Part shown: piece after piece, positions 9,615-18,081 of the stretch
Position numbering within the stretch: the stretch's first letter is position 1
Layout of the letters: every line of letters begins with the position of its first letter
Source: Aureliella helgolandensis
GTDB lineage: Bacteria; Planctomycetota; Planctomycetia; Pirellulales; Pirellulaceae
Length of the DNA: 64,000 bases
Assembly: GCF_007752135.1 (NCBI RefSeq)
Contig: NZ_CP036298.1
Coordinates: forward strand, 4,712,001 to 4,776,000
Direction of reading: 5' to 3'
Position numbers and translations under genes: made by a program
The notes under the pieces: model-generated
What the model was told of the DNA's origin: nothing
The model's database searches: none
What the model saw: only the letters and a program-made list of their open reading frames with translations

Positions 9615-9817
9615 GCCAACGGATCATTATCCGAATCGACACCGAAGGAGCCACGCAGGTCCGTACCGAGGGCTTCCGTGGAAACAGCTGCCAGGCGGCG
9701 AGCCGCCTGCTTGAACGAGCGCTGGGGCGTACTACGTCCGAGCAGCTCACAAGTGATTACTACCAATCCAGTACTACCACTGGAAATCAACAATTTGAAA
9801 CTGGAGATACGCCATGA
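9611..9817 (+). CDS. DUF2997 family small protein
   Basis: A 68-aa protein. It starts at ATG 9611, overlapping the DUF1257 stop by four bases, and its own stop overlaps the next start in the same way. The centre, TEGFRGNSCQAASRLLERAL followed by GRTTSEQLTSDYY, matches the DUF2997 pattern of a Gly-x-x-Cys turn, a helix ending in LG, and a terminal Tyr-Tyr. DUF2997 normally travels with DUF1257 and Ycf46-type ATPases, as here. Function unknown; the neighbourhood suggests a small subunit or substrate adaptor of the ATPase. Confidence 0.82.
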   Translation: MSQRIIIRIDTEGATQVRTEGFRGNSCQAASRLLERALGRTTSEQLTSDYYQSSTTTGNQQFETGDTP

Positions 9818-11316
9818 ACACTGGCACCCATTCACTCTCTGACGAAATCTGGGAACTGGTTCGTGCCGGCTTCTCAGGAATTTGGATCGAGACGCACGAA
9901 CCGAGTGAGGCGATTCTAGAGCTCTCAGCCATGAGTGCCGAACACGACCTGCGTCTGCTTGCCTGGAATCTCGATTCGGGGTTGCGGTGTGTAGGCGGTG
10001 GACAACCTGAGGACAGTCAGGCTGATCCGATGGCCGCGATTCGCAGTCTGGCGACTCTGCCCGACGAGCAGTCGACTCTCCTGGTGCTGGAGAATTTCCA
10101 CTACTTCGTCGATTCCCCCGAGATCTGCCAAGCCCTGCTGACTCAGCTTCAGTTGGGCAAACAGTTCGGGAGGCATCTCGTGATCGTCTCACCCACGGTT
10201 CGACTCCCCGCAGTCTTGGAGCGACAGTTTGTGGTCCTGCAGCATGCGCTGCCTGTAGGTGGGCAGTTGTGGGATATTGCTGAATCTTTGATCGAAGACG
10301 TTGAGCTCTACCCAGAGTCCCAGCGTCAGGCCCTCAGAGAAGCAGCAGCCGGCATGACTCGGCTGGAAGCGGAGTCGGCTTTCAGTCTCTCTCTAGTACG
10401 GCACTCCAGACTTACGACCGAAGAGGTCTGGCAGCTGAAATCGGCTTGGTTGCGCAAATCGGGCATGCTCCAGCTTCATCAGAGCCAACACGGCTTTGAG
10501 TCGCTGGGTGGGCTGGAGAGCTTGAAGCAGTTCTGTCGCCATTCGCTGCGGCGACAGTCAGCAACGCTCGCCAGACCACGTGGTGTGGTGCTGCTGGGCG
10601 TTCCGGGTACGGGGAAGAGTGCCTTTGCGAAGTCGCTGGGCAAGGAGGTCGACCGGCCTGTGATGATGCTCGATGTCGGGCAGCTCATGGGCTCACTGGT
10701 CGGTCAGAGCGAAGCGAATCTTCGTGACGCTCTGAAGACGGCTGATGCCATGGCTCCATCGATTCTGTTTATCGATGAGGTCGAAAAGGCTCTCTCTGGC
10801 GCCGCCTCGGGTGGCAGGGGAGACAGTGGCGTTTCAAGTCGCCTGTTTGGCACGCTGCTCACCTGGCTCAACGACCACCAGAGTGACGTGTACACCATCG
10901 TGACCTGCAACGACATCCAGCGGCTCCCACCAGAGTTCAGTCGCGCTGAACGCTTTGATGGGATCTTCTTCCTCGATCTACCCGGGCGCGAGGAGAAGGA
11001 GGCGATTTGGGAATTGTACTTGAGTGAGTACGAGATCGACCCTTCTCAGGCTCGTCCGGAGGATGAACAGTGGACTGGCGCCGAGATCAAAGCTTGTTGC
11101 CGGCTCTCCAGCCTCCTGAGCGTCCCGCTAGTCGACGCGGCTCAGTACATCGTACCAGTCGGGGTAACCGCCTCGGAAGACATCCAGCGGCTCCGTAGCT
11201 GGGCCAATGGGCGTTGCCTGGATGCTTGCCAGCCTGGCATCTTCCGAACAGCCCTACCGACAACCACGGCCAAGCGTCCCAGGCGAGGCATCAGCCTCCG
11301 TCCCTCGGACAACTAG
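9814..11316 (+). CDS. ycf46: Ycf46-like AAA+ ATPase
   Basis: A 500-aa ATPase. Residues 1-220 form an N-terminal domain (ELVRAGFSGIWIETHEPSEA) typical of Ycf46-type proteins, which begin with a degenerate ATPase-like half. The AAA+ core follows: Walker A GVPGTGKS near 262-269, Walker B ILFIDEVEKAL near 320, a TCND sensor and the Arg-bearing SRAERFDGIFFLDLPGREEK stretch. It starts by an ATGA overlap with DUF2997. Ycf46 is known from cyanobacteria and red-algal plastids, where it has been linked to inorganic carbon responses; its role in this organism is unknown. A strong terminator follows at 11382-11420, ending the first transcription unit. Confidence 0.87.
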   Translation: MNTGTHSLSDEIWELVRAGFSGIWIETHEPSEAILELSAMSAEHDLRLLAWNLDSGLRCVGGGQPEDSQADPMAAIRSLATLPDEQSTLLVLENFHYFVDSPEICQALLTQLQLGKQFGRHLVIVSPTVRLPAVLERQFVVLQHALPVGGQLWDIAESLIEDVELYPESQRQALREAAAGMTRLEAESAFSLSLVRHSRLTTEEVWQLKSAWLRKSGMLQLHQSQHGFESLGGLESLKQFCRHSLRRQSATLARPRGVVLLGVPGTGKSAFAKSLGKEVDRPVMMLDVGQLMGSLVGQSEANLRDALKTADAMAPSILFIDEVEKALSGAASGGRGDSGVSSRLFGTLLTWLNDHQSDVYTIVTCNDIQRLPPEFSRAERFDGIFFLDLPGREEKEAIWELYLSEYEIDPSQARPEDEQWTGAEIKACCRLSSLLSVPLVDAAQYIVPVGVTASEDIQRLRSWANGRCLDACQPGIFRTALPTTTAKRPRRGISLRPSDN

Positions 11317-11328
11317 CCGTACTCCGGA

Positions 11329-11352
11329 TCGTCCCAAGAATACCTGGGACGA
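11329..11352. repeat. Small inverted repeat after the AAA+ gene
   Basis: TCGTCCCA and TGGGACGA are perfectly complementary around an 8-base loop, 13 bases after the ATPase stop and 30 bases before the terminator stem. It may stabilise the 3' end of the mRNA. Confidence 0.5.
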
Positions 11353-11381
11353 CCATCCCTTGTAACTCTAGAAAACCTCTC

Positions 11382-11420
11382 AACGCCGTGCACGTCAACT
11401 TCGATGTGCACGGCGTTTTT
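11382..11420 (+). terminator. Intrinsic terminator
   Basis: A perfect 12-bp stem, AACGCCGTGCAC (11382-11393) with GTGCACGGCGTT (11406-11417), a 12-base loop and a run of five T at the 3' side. It lies 66 bases after the AAA+ stop. Confidence 0.9.
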
Positions 11421-11468
11421 CGCAACCCCACGTGTTCCAAATTCATTTCCAATCTAAGGAGGACAACT

Positions 11469-12407
11469 ATGTCCACAGTAACACACCACACTCAAGATCA
11501 GCACTCGAACGACTCTTCCTACCAATTGAGGCACTCGTTCTCGGCCATGCGACTCTCCTTCTGCTGGCTGGGAACGCGCAAGAGTCTTTCCAGCGATCAA
11601 CTCCAGCAGGCTGCCAACCAGTTTGGGGCCGAAGGAAAGTTCATCTCGGCCGGCAAGAAGCTGCTCGATACCGGTCATCCCGCTATGAAGGGCGTCAGTC
11701 AACTCAAGCGTCAGATTACCGAGTACTGGAAGGGCGGTTCACTTCCCTATCCCGAAGCGGGCATTCGGCTTGTGCGTCACAGCGACCTTGACCGGCTGAA
11801 TCAGCAGATGGCCTCTTACCAGGAACAGCTGGTGTTGGCGGTCCGAGAGTTGCAAGCCAACTACGACGAGATCAAGGAGCTGGCCGCAGAGAGACTGGGA
11901 GGACTCTTCTCCGAGAGTGACTACCCAGTCACCTTGGAAGGGCTCTTTGAAGTCAGCTGGGATTTTCCAAGTGTGGAACCTCCCGAATACTTGCGACGTC
12001 TCCAGCCAGAGCTCTACGAGCAGGAGTGCCAACGGGTCCGCAGTCGCTTTGACGAGGCGGTCCAACTGGCCGAGCAGGCATTTGTCGACGAGCTTTCGGG
12101 ACTGGTTTCACACCTCGGCGAAAGACTCTCCGGTAGCGACGACGGCAAGCCGAAAGTGTTTCGAGATTCCGCAGTCGACAACCTGCGTGAATTCTTCGAT
12201 CGCTTCGGCAGGCTAAACGTCTCCTCGTGTCCCGAGCTCGATCAGCTGGTTGAGCGAGCGCGTGACATTGTCACGGGTGTTGGCCCCAGCACGCTTCGCA
12301 GCGACAGCAGTCTGCGCCAACAGGTGGCTTCGCAGCTATCGAGCGTTCAAAGCGTGCTTGATGGCCTGATGGTCGACCGTCCTCGTCGCCGCATTCTACG
12401 CGGTTAA
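11469..12407 (+). CDS. DUF3150-like protein
   Basis: A 312-aa protein. The start at ATG 11469 is chosen because AAGGAGG lies eight bases upstream and a terminator separates it from the previous gene. Residues 30-110 include GKKLLDTGHPAMKGVSQLKR and YWKGGSLPYPEAGIRLV, resembling DUF3150 proteins of phages and plasmids, often encoded beside AAA+ ATPases; this match is from memory of the pattern. Much of the rest is charged helix with coiled-coil potential (about 110-150 and 190-250). No signal peptide or membrane segment. It heads a second unit with two small genes downstream. Function unknown. Confidence 0.7.
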   Translation: MSTVTHHTQDQHSNDSSYQLRHSFSAMRLSFCWLGTRKSLSSDQLQQAANQFGAEGKFISAGKKLLDTGHPAMKGVSQLKRQITEYWKGGSLPYPEAGIRLVRHSDLDRLNQQMASYQEQLVLAVRELQANYDEIKELAAERLGGLFSESDYPVTLEGLFEVSWDFPSVEPPEYLRRLQPELYEQECQRVRSRFDEAVQLAEQAFVDELSGLVSHLGERLSGSDDGKPKVFRDSAVDNLREFFDRFGRLNVSSCPELDQLVERARDIVTGVGPSTLRSDSSLRQQVASQLSSVQSVLDGLMVDRPRRRILRG

Positions 12408-12419
12408 AGGGGAGGGGCT

Positions 12420-12677
12420 ATGAAACTCTACGTCTCGACCGACGGCAATTGCCAGTCGGTCTACAGCGAGACGCTCGACTTGGGCTCGGTGGGTGCACTA
12501 GACATCCGCCGAGCCTCGCATGTCGAGCCGACTTCCGATGGGCAATGGATCGCAGATCTCAGTCCCATCTCTGGCCCGCAACTAGGGCCTTTTACCACTC
12601 GCAGCCAAGCACTCCAAGCCGAGGTGGCTTGGCTCGATGCTTGGTTCCACAATCTTCACGGAGAATTTTCGATATGA
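12420..12677 (+). CDS. Small hypothetical protein (85 aa)
   Basis: Starts at ATG 12420 after GGGGAGGGG, 12 bases downstream of the DUF3150-like stop. The sequence is acidic, with an SGPQLGPFTTRSQALQAEV stretch and a Trp-rich end (WLDAWFHN). The 'GPF.TR..AL..E..WL' pattern resembles short proteins that interpret a query and add residues at its edges, but I recognise no family. Its stop overlaps the next start by four bases, so both are probably translated together. Confidence 0.72.
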   Translation: MKLYVSTDGNCQSVYSETLDLGSVGALDIRRASHVEPTSDGQWIADLSPISGPQLGPFTTRSQALQAEVAWLDAWFHNLHGEFSI

Positions 12678-12898
12678 ACGCACGTCTCAAGCTCAACTCT
12701 GCCGTTTTCCAGGGAGCTCTAATCATTGGAGGCCTGATTGGCTGGGCATTCGGCTCCTGGCTCGCTTTCGTACTTGCCGCCGCTGCCATCATCCTCACCG
12801 CCTACCACAGCGGTGACATCCGAACCACACCAAGCAAGCCCAAACCGCCAGTCCAACCAACTCACCAAATCCGGGCCATGCACCGCCGACGCCGGTAA
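12674..12898 (+). CDS. Small membrane protein (74 aa)
   Basis: Starts at ATG 12674 in an ATGA overlap with the previous stop. A long hydrophobic stretch rich in Ala, Gly and Ile (about residues 10-43) should form one or two membrane helices, followed by a basic, Pro-rich tail ending in RRRR. It is the last gene of the unit and is followed by a terminator. Not assigned to a family. Confidence 0.72.
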   Translation: MNARLKLNSAVFQGALIIGGLIGWAFGSWLAFVLAAAAIILTAYHSGDIRTTPSKPKPPVQPTHQIRAMHRRRR

Positions 12899-12923
12899 CC
12901 GCGTAGTTCCAAGTACGCTTCAC

Positions 12924-12961
12924 GCTGTAGCTCACTTCACCGAGCTACAGCCCTTTCTTTT
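12924..12961 (+). terminator. Intrinsic terminator
   Basis: A perfect 10-bp stem, GCTGTAGCTC (12924-12933) with GAGCTACAGC (12942-12951), an 8-base loop, then CCCTTTCTTTT. It lies between the plus-strand unit and the converging helicase operon. Confidence 0.8.
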
Positions 12962-13064
12962 AGCTCCTGGAGGAATCAGAAAGATAAAACTACAAGCTGA
13001 AGTCGTCAGTAGTCCGATCGCCCCACCAGGCATTGCGGTAATAAATATCGATTCATTAACGCAA

Positions 13065-15956
13065 TTAAATCTCCAAACTGAAACTAAGTTGCTCTACGAA
13101 TTCTTGGGGCAGATTGGGCCGGCAACCTGCATCGTCGTTTGGAATGAGCTTGGTAACCTCATCCTGCCCCATGACAATGCGGAACCATTGTTCGCGATCA
13201 CGCATCACCCGAAACTGACGTTCATCTGACGCTCCGGATAGATACGGCAGGTATACATGGATCGAATGACGATTCTCTGCTTTGCAGCCAAGCCGATCGA
13301 CTCGGCCCGTTCGTTGTTCGATTTGACTGGGATTCCATGCTAAATCGTGATGGATTACGTAGCGGCAGTATCGATGAAGGTCAACACCTTCTCCCATAAC
13401 CTCACTGCATACCAGGATATCAGGAAAGAAGGGAGTGTTGAATGCGCGCATCAGACGAGTACGCTGGTCACGGTCGGTCAACCCTGTCGCTTCCTGCACA
13501 TTGGCCAAAGTCATTGTGAATTCATCTTTCTCGTCCGCTTCATCGGCAGATAGAGCCCCATCGATTTTGATGCGAATCGCCCCTGTAGATGTGCGCTGGG
13601 CTGCGTCCAGAAACCCTGCTCGCTCGGCCGTCGAGCATCGATGGGCAAAGAAGTCAACGAACCCTTCAAACTTCCGTAGCCATGAGAATTTCGAGCCATC
13701 CTCATGATTGAGCATAATCTTTACTGCTTGTTGCGGGCTAATTGTGTCAAGCTGATGGATGGGAAAGGCACGGACCAAGGTCGTAGCAACCCGCATAAAC
13801 CTACGCATGATTTCAACCAGTCCATCGCGATCCGACGCCGAGATTGCCATGCTGTGAACATGCTCAAACTTCGTATCAACAATCTGAGACAATGCTTCAT
13901 CCAATGCACGACGCCCGATCGTCTTAGCGTCATCAAAATAGGTTCGCTGAATTCTGGAAACGAGTTCGTCAATGGTCTGATTCGTCTCACCAGTTTGTCC
14001 TGCTGCTGCAAACCGTCGCCGTGCAAGAGCGTAGCTTCGTTTCTCAACCTCCCTGCTAACGTGCAACCGAAGTGCTCGGACCGTCTGTCGGTAGAAAGCG
14101 AAGACTAGAACCTTCTCTCCTTGTTCCCAGAGATCGACAACTCGTTGTACAGTTGCCGCGATCTTCGGATGAGCCGCGCCGGTGGTCGCCAGCAACGCGT
14201 TATCGAACTCCTTGAGGTACCACGCAGAATGAGTTGTATCGTTAACAGGAGGCTTCGGTTCCACTCCCTCCTCTTCGTCACGTCCATGTTGGTTGTGTTC
14301 ACGAGTATGTCTGAAGGCTTCGTACGACGAACACAATGCTTCTCCAAGTAACTCTTTACCTGGCGATGCCGCACTTCTGGCAGCGAGAAAGAACGGCAAC
14401 AGCTGTTCGGAAGGAACCGCCAATCCTTCATCACACTCTTGGTCATCGGTGATCGCAGCTCCGCAAAACCGGATCCTGCGTTTCACGGTTACATTCGCCC
14501 AGTCATCTGTCTTGTTGTAGCGAATCAGCCAAGGCCGAAGTTGCTCTTGAGCCTTAACTCGTGAGTTGAGACATTTTTCAAAGGACTCACGCAAGGATCT
14601 TTGTCGTGGACTTAGCGACTCCAAGTCTTGAGACTGTATCGCCAGCCACCAATGATTGGGATCGGCATCAGGTGGCATGTCTGTCGGCCCGAGTCTCTGC
14701 CAGCTCTTCTGCAACTGGATCGCCGCTCGTTGGCTCTCAGTCAGGGAATGCTCAAGGATATCCAGCTTTTGGTGCAGAATCTCGGGCGACATGACTTCAG
14801 AACGTTTATCAAAATGTATATCTCCAAATCTTCGTAGCACGCGAATAAGCTCTTGATGTCCAAGCTGGAATGGAGTCGCTGTCAAGAATAACATGCGATC
14901 GAATGAACCGGAGAGAGCACCTTCACCTGACCTTAAGTCCTGATCCGAATCTGGCGATTGCAATTGTCGCGCCAGAGAGGTCGATGGATTTTTGAGATGA
15001 TGAGCCTCGTCCAGGATCAGTAGTGGGGATCGCCAAGACGCTTGGGCTAGCAATACTCGCCAAGTGTTATCCTCTATATTCTTGAGCTCGTGGCGGACGG
15101 CCGTAATTCGAGCGGTCAAATTGCTGCTGGCTCGCAACGGCATCTGCTCTAACGACTTGGCAAGCGAGCGAAGATCAAGTTTGCCGCGTTCGAGTGCCTT
15201 GACGACAGCATTCGGCACAGGATCGTCCTTGAGATGGCGTTTCTCGTTAGCAACATTCCCGTTGAAGAGCTCTTTCCATTCTTTGGGGTCTGTGGATAGC
15301 AAACTGTACCAAAGGTCCTCCCCCCAGCTGCTGGCTGACTGCGTCCCTAAAGCTTGCAGTAATTCAGCCATGAACCGGTGGGCAACTTTTCGCACTTGCA
15401 CAAGCGGAGACCTGCCACGAGCGTGCCGGCGAAAAGTCTCACGAACCAAGGCCAATCGAACCCATTTATCAGACTGACGCCTGGCCATCGCCCCCTGAGC
15501 AAGAAACACCATATGAGACCGTGTGCGAGCTGGATCATCGAGCAGCTTCAAAAAGTCGACGCTGGTCCGCGCGACTCCATAACGAAACGCGTTGGTGGCC
15601 CGTAGCTCCTTGGGCGTCCCCTGGTTGCAATCGACAGGTTTATGTCCATCCACATAGAGTTCACAGAATGTCTTCAGGTCATTCTCCCACTTGTCGATCA
15701 AATTGGGAGGAGCCATCACAACGACGGGGCCGCGTTTGCTCTGCAATCCGACACAATAGCCGACCGCCAAGGCAACAAATGTCTTTCCCATGCCGACCTC
15801 ATCCGCCAGAACTACGCCGGGCTGGATGCTGAGACGTCTAAGGATCTCAATTGTCTCTCGGCGCTGGCGATCTTGATCTGACGCAGGTATATGTGCGTTT
15901 TGCTTGCACCCCAAGACGAGGCTTGATATGAGCTGAAAGGGATCTACTGCTGACAT
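13065..15956 (-). CDS. SF2/SNF2-type DNA helicase (helicase-PLD operon)
   Basis: A 963-aa helicase, starting at ATG 15956 (MSAVDPFQLI) with AAGGA about 11 bases upstream; a TTG at 15977 is also in frame but weaker. Motif I is DEVGMGKT (52-59), motif II LDEAHHLKNPS near 313, and the helicase C-terminal half ends with EQRTGRVDRLG near 882. A long insertion of about 250 residues separates motifs I and II. It overlaps the end of the upstream PLD nuclease gene by 13 bases, so the two are co-translated. A SNF2-like motor beside an HKD nuclease suggests an anti-phage or restriction complex that moves along DNA and cuts it. I cannot match the trio to a named system; DISARM also pairs these domain types but with different proteins. 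Confidence 0.85.
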   Translation of the reverse strand: MSAVDPFQLISSLVLGCKQNAHIPASDQDRQRRETIEILRRLSIQPGVVLADEVGMGKTFVALAVGYCVGLQSKRGPVVVMAPPNLIDKWENDLKTFCELYVDGHKPVDCNQGTPKELRATNAFRYGVARTSVDFLKLLDDPARTRSHMVFLAQGAMARRQSDKWVRLALVRETFRRHARGRSPLVQVRKVAHRFMAELLQALGTQSASSWGEDLWYSLLSTDPKEWKELFNGNVANEKRHLKDDPVPNAVVKALERGKLDLRSLAKSLEQMPLRASSNLTARITAVRHELKNIEDNTWRVLLAQASWRSPLLILDEAHHLKNPSTSLARQLQSPDSDQDLRSGEGALSGSFDRMLFLTATPFQLGHQELIRVLRRFGDIHFDKRSEVMSPEILHQKLDILEHSLTESQRAAIQLQKSWQRLGPTDMPPDADPNHWWLAIQSQDLESLSPRQRSLRESFEKCLNSRVKAQEQLRPWLIRYNKTDDWANVTVKRRIRFCGAAITDDQECDEGLAVPSEQLLPFFLAARSAASPGKELLGEALCSSYEAFRHTREHNQHGRDEEEGVEPKPPVNDTTHSAWYLKEFDNALLATTGAAHPKIAATVQRVVDLWEQGEKVLVFAFYRQTVRALRLHVSREVEKRSYALARRRFAAAGQTGETNQTIDELVSRIQRTYFDDAKTIGRRALDEALSQIVDTKFEHVHSMAISASDRDGLVEIMRRFMRVATTLVRAFPIHQLDTISPQQAVKIMLNHEDGSKFSWLRKFEGFVDFFAHRCSTAERAGFLDAAQRTSTGAIRIKIDGALSADEADEKDEFTMTLANVQEATGLTDRDQRTRLMRAFNTPFFPDILVCSEVMGEGVDLHRYCRYVIHHDLAWNPSQIEQRTGRVDRLGCKAENRHSIHVYLPYLSGASDERQFRVMRDREQWFRIVMGQDEVTKLIPNDDAGCRPNLPQEFVEQLSFSLEI

Positions 15957-18079
15957 TGTCTGACAATCCTTCCCCAAAATGCAAGCAGCTCTTTTCCAAA
16001 CTTGGATGTGTGGCTACGGATCGACTGGTTCAAATTGTTCACCAAGGTCTGAAGAAACGGTAGGTAGACTTCGTTAAACTGATCTGCGTTGAGCGACGCA
16101 TCGTCTCCAACGTAGTTGACTTCTCGCAAAAGAATTGTGAAGTCAATCAGCGACAACAACGCTTCCTGCGAGTTCCCTGCACTATTGATTGCCTCGTTAC
16201 ACAAACGCTCGGCGAGTACCTTCACACCGATGAAGCCCTCCAACCGCCAGAGCAGGGCCCTCTGCGTGCGTACAGGGCGTTCTAAGTTATACTTCAGTCT
16301 CGCAAAAACCTGGGCACGGGTTCGTATTCGTCGAAGGAACGTATTCGCCAACGAATAATTCCTAAGTGGGTCCAAATCCACAGGATTGGCAGAGTCCAAC
16401 TCTTCATCAAACCCACTGTCGACCATCACTTTCCCAGCCGCCCAGACTCTTAAGGCGGCCCCTGGATCTGATGCGGCAAGAATCATCAATATCTCATCGG
16501 ACGACATGCTCTCAATTTCCGTTGGTGCCGGAAGATCGCTTGGGTTGTCGACATTGATGGGAAGAAATCCTTCAGTCCATGCCCCTTCACTCGAAACCCA
16601 CCTCACGAGCAAACGTATTGGCGGCGACGAGTGGCGCCAAATCGCCTCAAACCTCGCCTCACAACCTGATGTTTGCCACTCGTCATTTGTTAGCGTAAAC
16701 GAATCTTTCTCAGGGAGTGACAGGCAAATCCACTCGGCTGGAAGTGAGGCTGCATTGAATTCGATGATTAGCTTCGAGCAATCGCCGGTGTGAAAGGACG
16801 CGGAAACAAAACCCAAGGGGACGCTCGACGCTTCGGACCGCTCTTCCTCTTCCAGTTCCGAAACAGGGCCCTGAAGTAAGTCTTCACTGAGGTTGTCAAC
16901 TACTTCCATCTCCGGCCATACCTGATCCAATTGTCTTACAAGCTTGGAATTATCGCCCAGCTTCACGATGGTAAGTAAGTTGAGTTCCGCATTGGAGACT
17001 CCCTTGATGCCCATGCCTGCTTTCGTAAAATTCGACGAGCCAATCATCAGAGCGGAGTAGCCGCCGGCGTCGTTGTTGCGACGCAGAGCCAGCATTTTCG
17101 CATGCCACGGGCGCTCATGACCTTCGACATCTGCATGAGGAAGAATTTCGAACTCAACCCGATCGACAAATTTCTTACTCGTATGTAACAAGCTCTTGGG
17201 TGCGGCTAAACGCGGCGATTCACTGCCTAATGGATCCAACGAAGGTACTGCAAAATAGATCGAACGTGTACGGCCTCTCGCCATTGCCTTGCAGAGTGCT
17301 TCGGTCGTCGCGTCGTTTTCACTTCCGACATCGAAGAACGGTGAAGCCGTCCAGATCTCCTCAGGTGCGCCAGCTTTGGAGCAGTCCTGCAACGTTTCCG
17401 CGAGCGAACTGCGGCTTGCTTCGCCGGTTCGAATGTTGCGAGGTAACGTCGCTACTAATGTTTGCCGGACCATGGGATCGCTAGGCAGACTCTTCCAGTC
17501 CGCAGTATGGGACGTCACTTGATTCAAGAACGCCAATGCCCGTTCCTTTTGAGGACTTCCATCGTCTCCACTGGGAACAAAGTCGTTAAGTGACTGAAGA
17601 AAACGAATCGCCTCGCGGACAATCGACCTCGCGATGCAATTGGGAAAGCTATCAACGGAGAGCGTGACTTCCTGGTTGCTGCGATATCCCTGGGCAGTCA
17701 GATTGGCCGAGCTCACAATGACACGGACACAAGTGTCCCAAGCAAGAAGGCTCAATTTGGCGTGCTGTTTTCCGTTGGGAATGCGAACCGGCAAAACGTC
17801 CCATCGCATTGAGTGCTCGACGCCGGACTGCGTGCGATCGACGAGAACGCCAGCATAAGCTCTTCCCAAGTTCGCTTCTCGTTCGAGCAAGTAGGCCAGC
17901 TCTTCGCGCTGTGGATCGGAGTCGATTTGCAGGAAACGAGCTAGACACTGCTCTTCAAACAAGCTTGGTTGAAACGTAAACGTCGTGGCTAGACAGCCAA
18001 TCGCCTCGCCGGCATCCGCGGGAGGTCGCCATAGCTCTAGCATCGCCACTGCCGAATCGGCCTTCTTTCTCTTTGCCAT
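15944..18079 (-). CDS. Phospholipase D-superfamily (HKD) nuclease-like protein
   Basis: A 711-aa protein with two HKD-type motifs. The first is KQHAKLSLLAWD followed by VSSANLT (His106, Lys108, Asn126 region); the second is WHAKMLALRR followed by GSSNFTKAGMG near residues 325-360. Paired motifs form one active site in PLD-family nucleases and phosphotransferases. The C-terminal 300 residues have no recognised domain. It starts at ATG 18079 with AAGGAT 13 bases upstream, two bases after the stop of the first gene of the operon, and its end overlaps the helicase start. Probably the cutting subunit of the helicase system; nuclease activity is inferred. Confidence 0.8.
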   Translation of the reverse strand: MAKRKKADSAVAMLELWRPPADAGEAIGCLATTFTFQPSLFEEQCLARFLQIDSDPQREELAYLLEREANLGRAYAGVLVDRTQSGVEHSMRWDVLPVRIPNGKQHAKLSLLAWDTCVRVIVSSANLTAQGYRSNQEVTLSVDSFPNCIARSIVREAIRFLQSLNDFVPSGDDGSPQKERALAFLNQVTSHTADWKSLPSDPMVRQTLVATLPRNIRTGEASRSSLAETLQDCSKAGAPEEIWTASPFFDVGSENDATTEALCKAMARGRTRSIYFAVPSLDPLGSESPRLAAPKSLLHTSKKFVDRVEFEILPHADVEGHERPWHAKMLALRRNNDAGGYSALMIGSSNFTKAGMGIKGVSNAELNLLTIVKLGDNSKLVRQLDQVWPEMEVVDNLSEDLLQGPVSELEEEERSEASSVPLGFVSASFHTGDCSKLIIEFNAASLPAEWICLSLPEKDSFTLTNDEWQTSGCEARFEAIWRHSSPPIRLLVRWVSSEGAWTEGFLPINVDNPSDLPAPTEIESMSSDEILMILAASDPGAALRVWAAGKVMVDSGFDEELDSANPVDLDPLRNYSLANTFLRRIRTRAQVFARLKYNLERPVRTQRALLWRLEGFIGVKVLAERLCNEAINSAGNSQEALLSLIDFTILLREVNYVGDDASLNADQFNEVYLPFLQTLVNNLNQSIRSHTSKFGKELLAFWGRIVRQCQQ

Positions 18080-18081
18080 AG

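Noticed and set aside
15957-15977. TTG 15977 as the helicase start
   Set aside because: ATG 15956 has a better-spaced ribosome site and is the more common start type.
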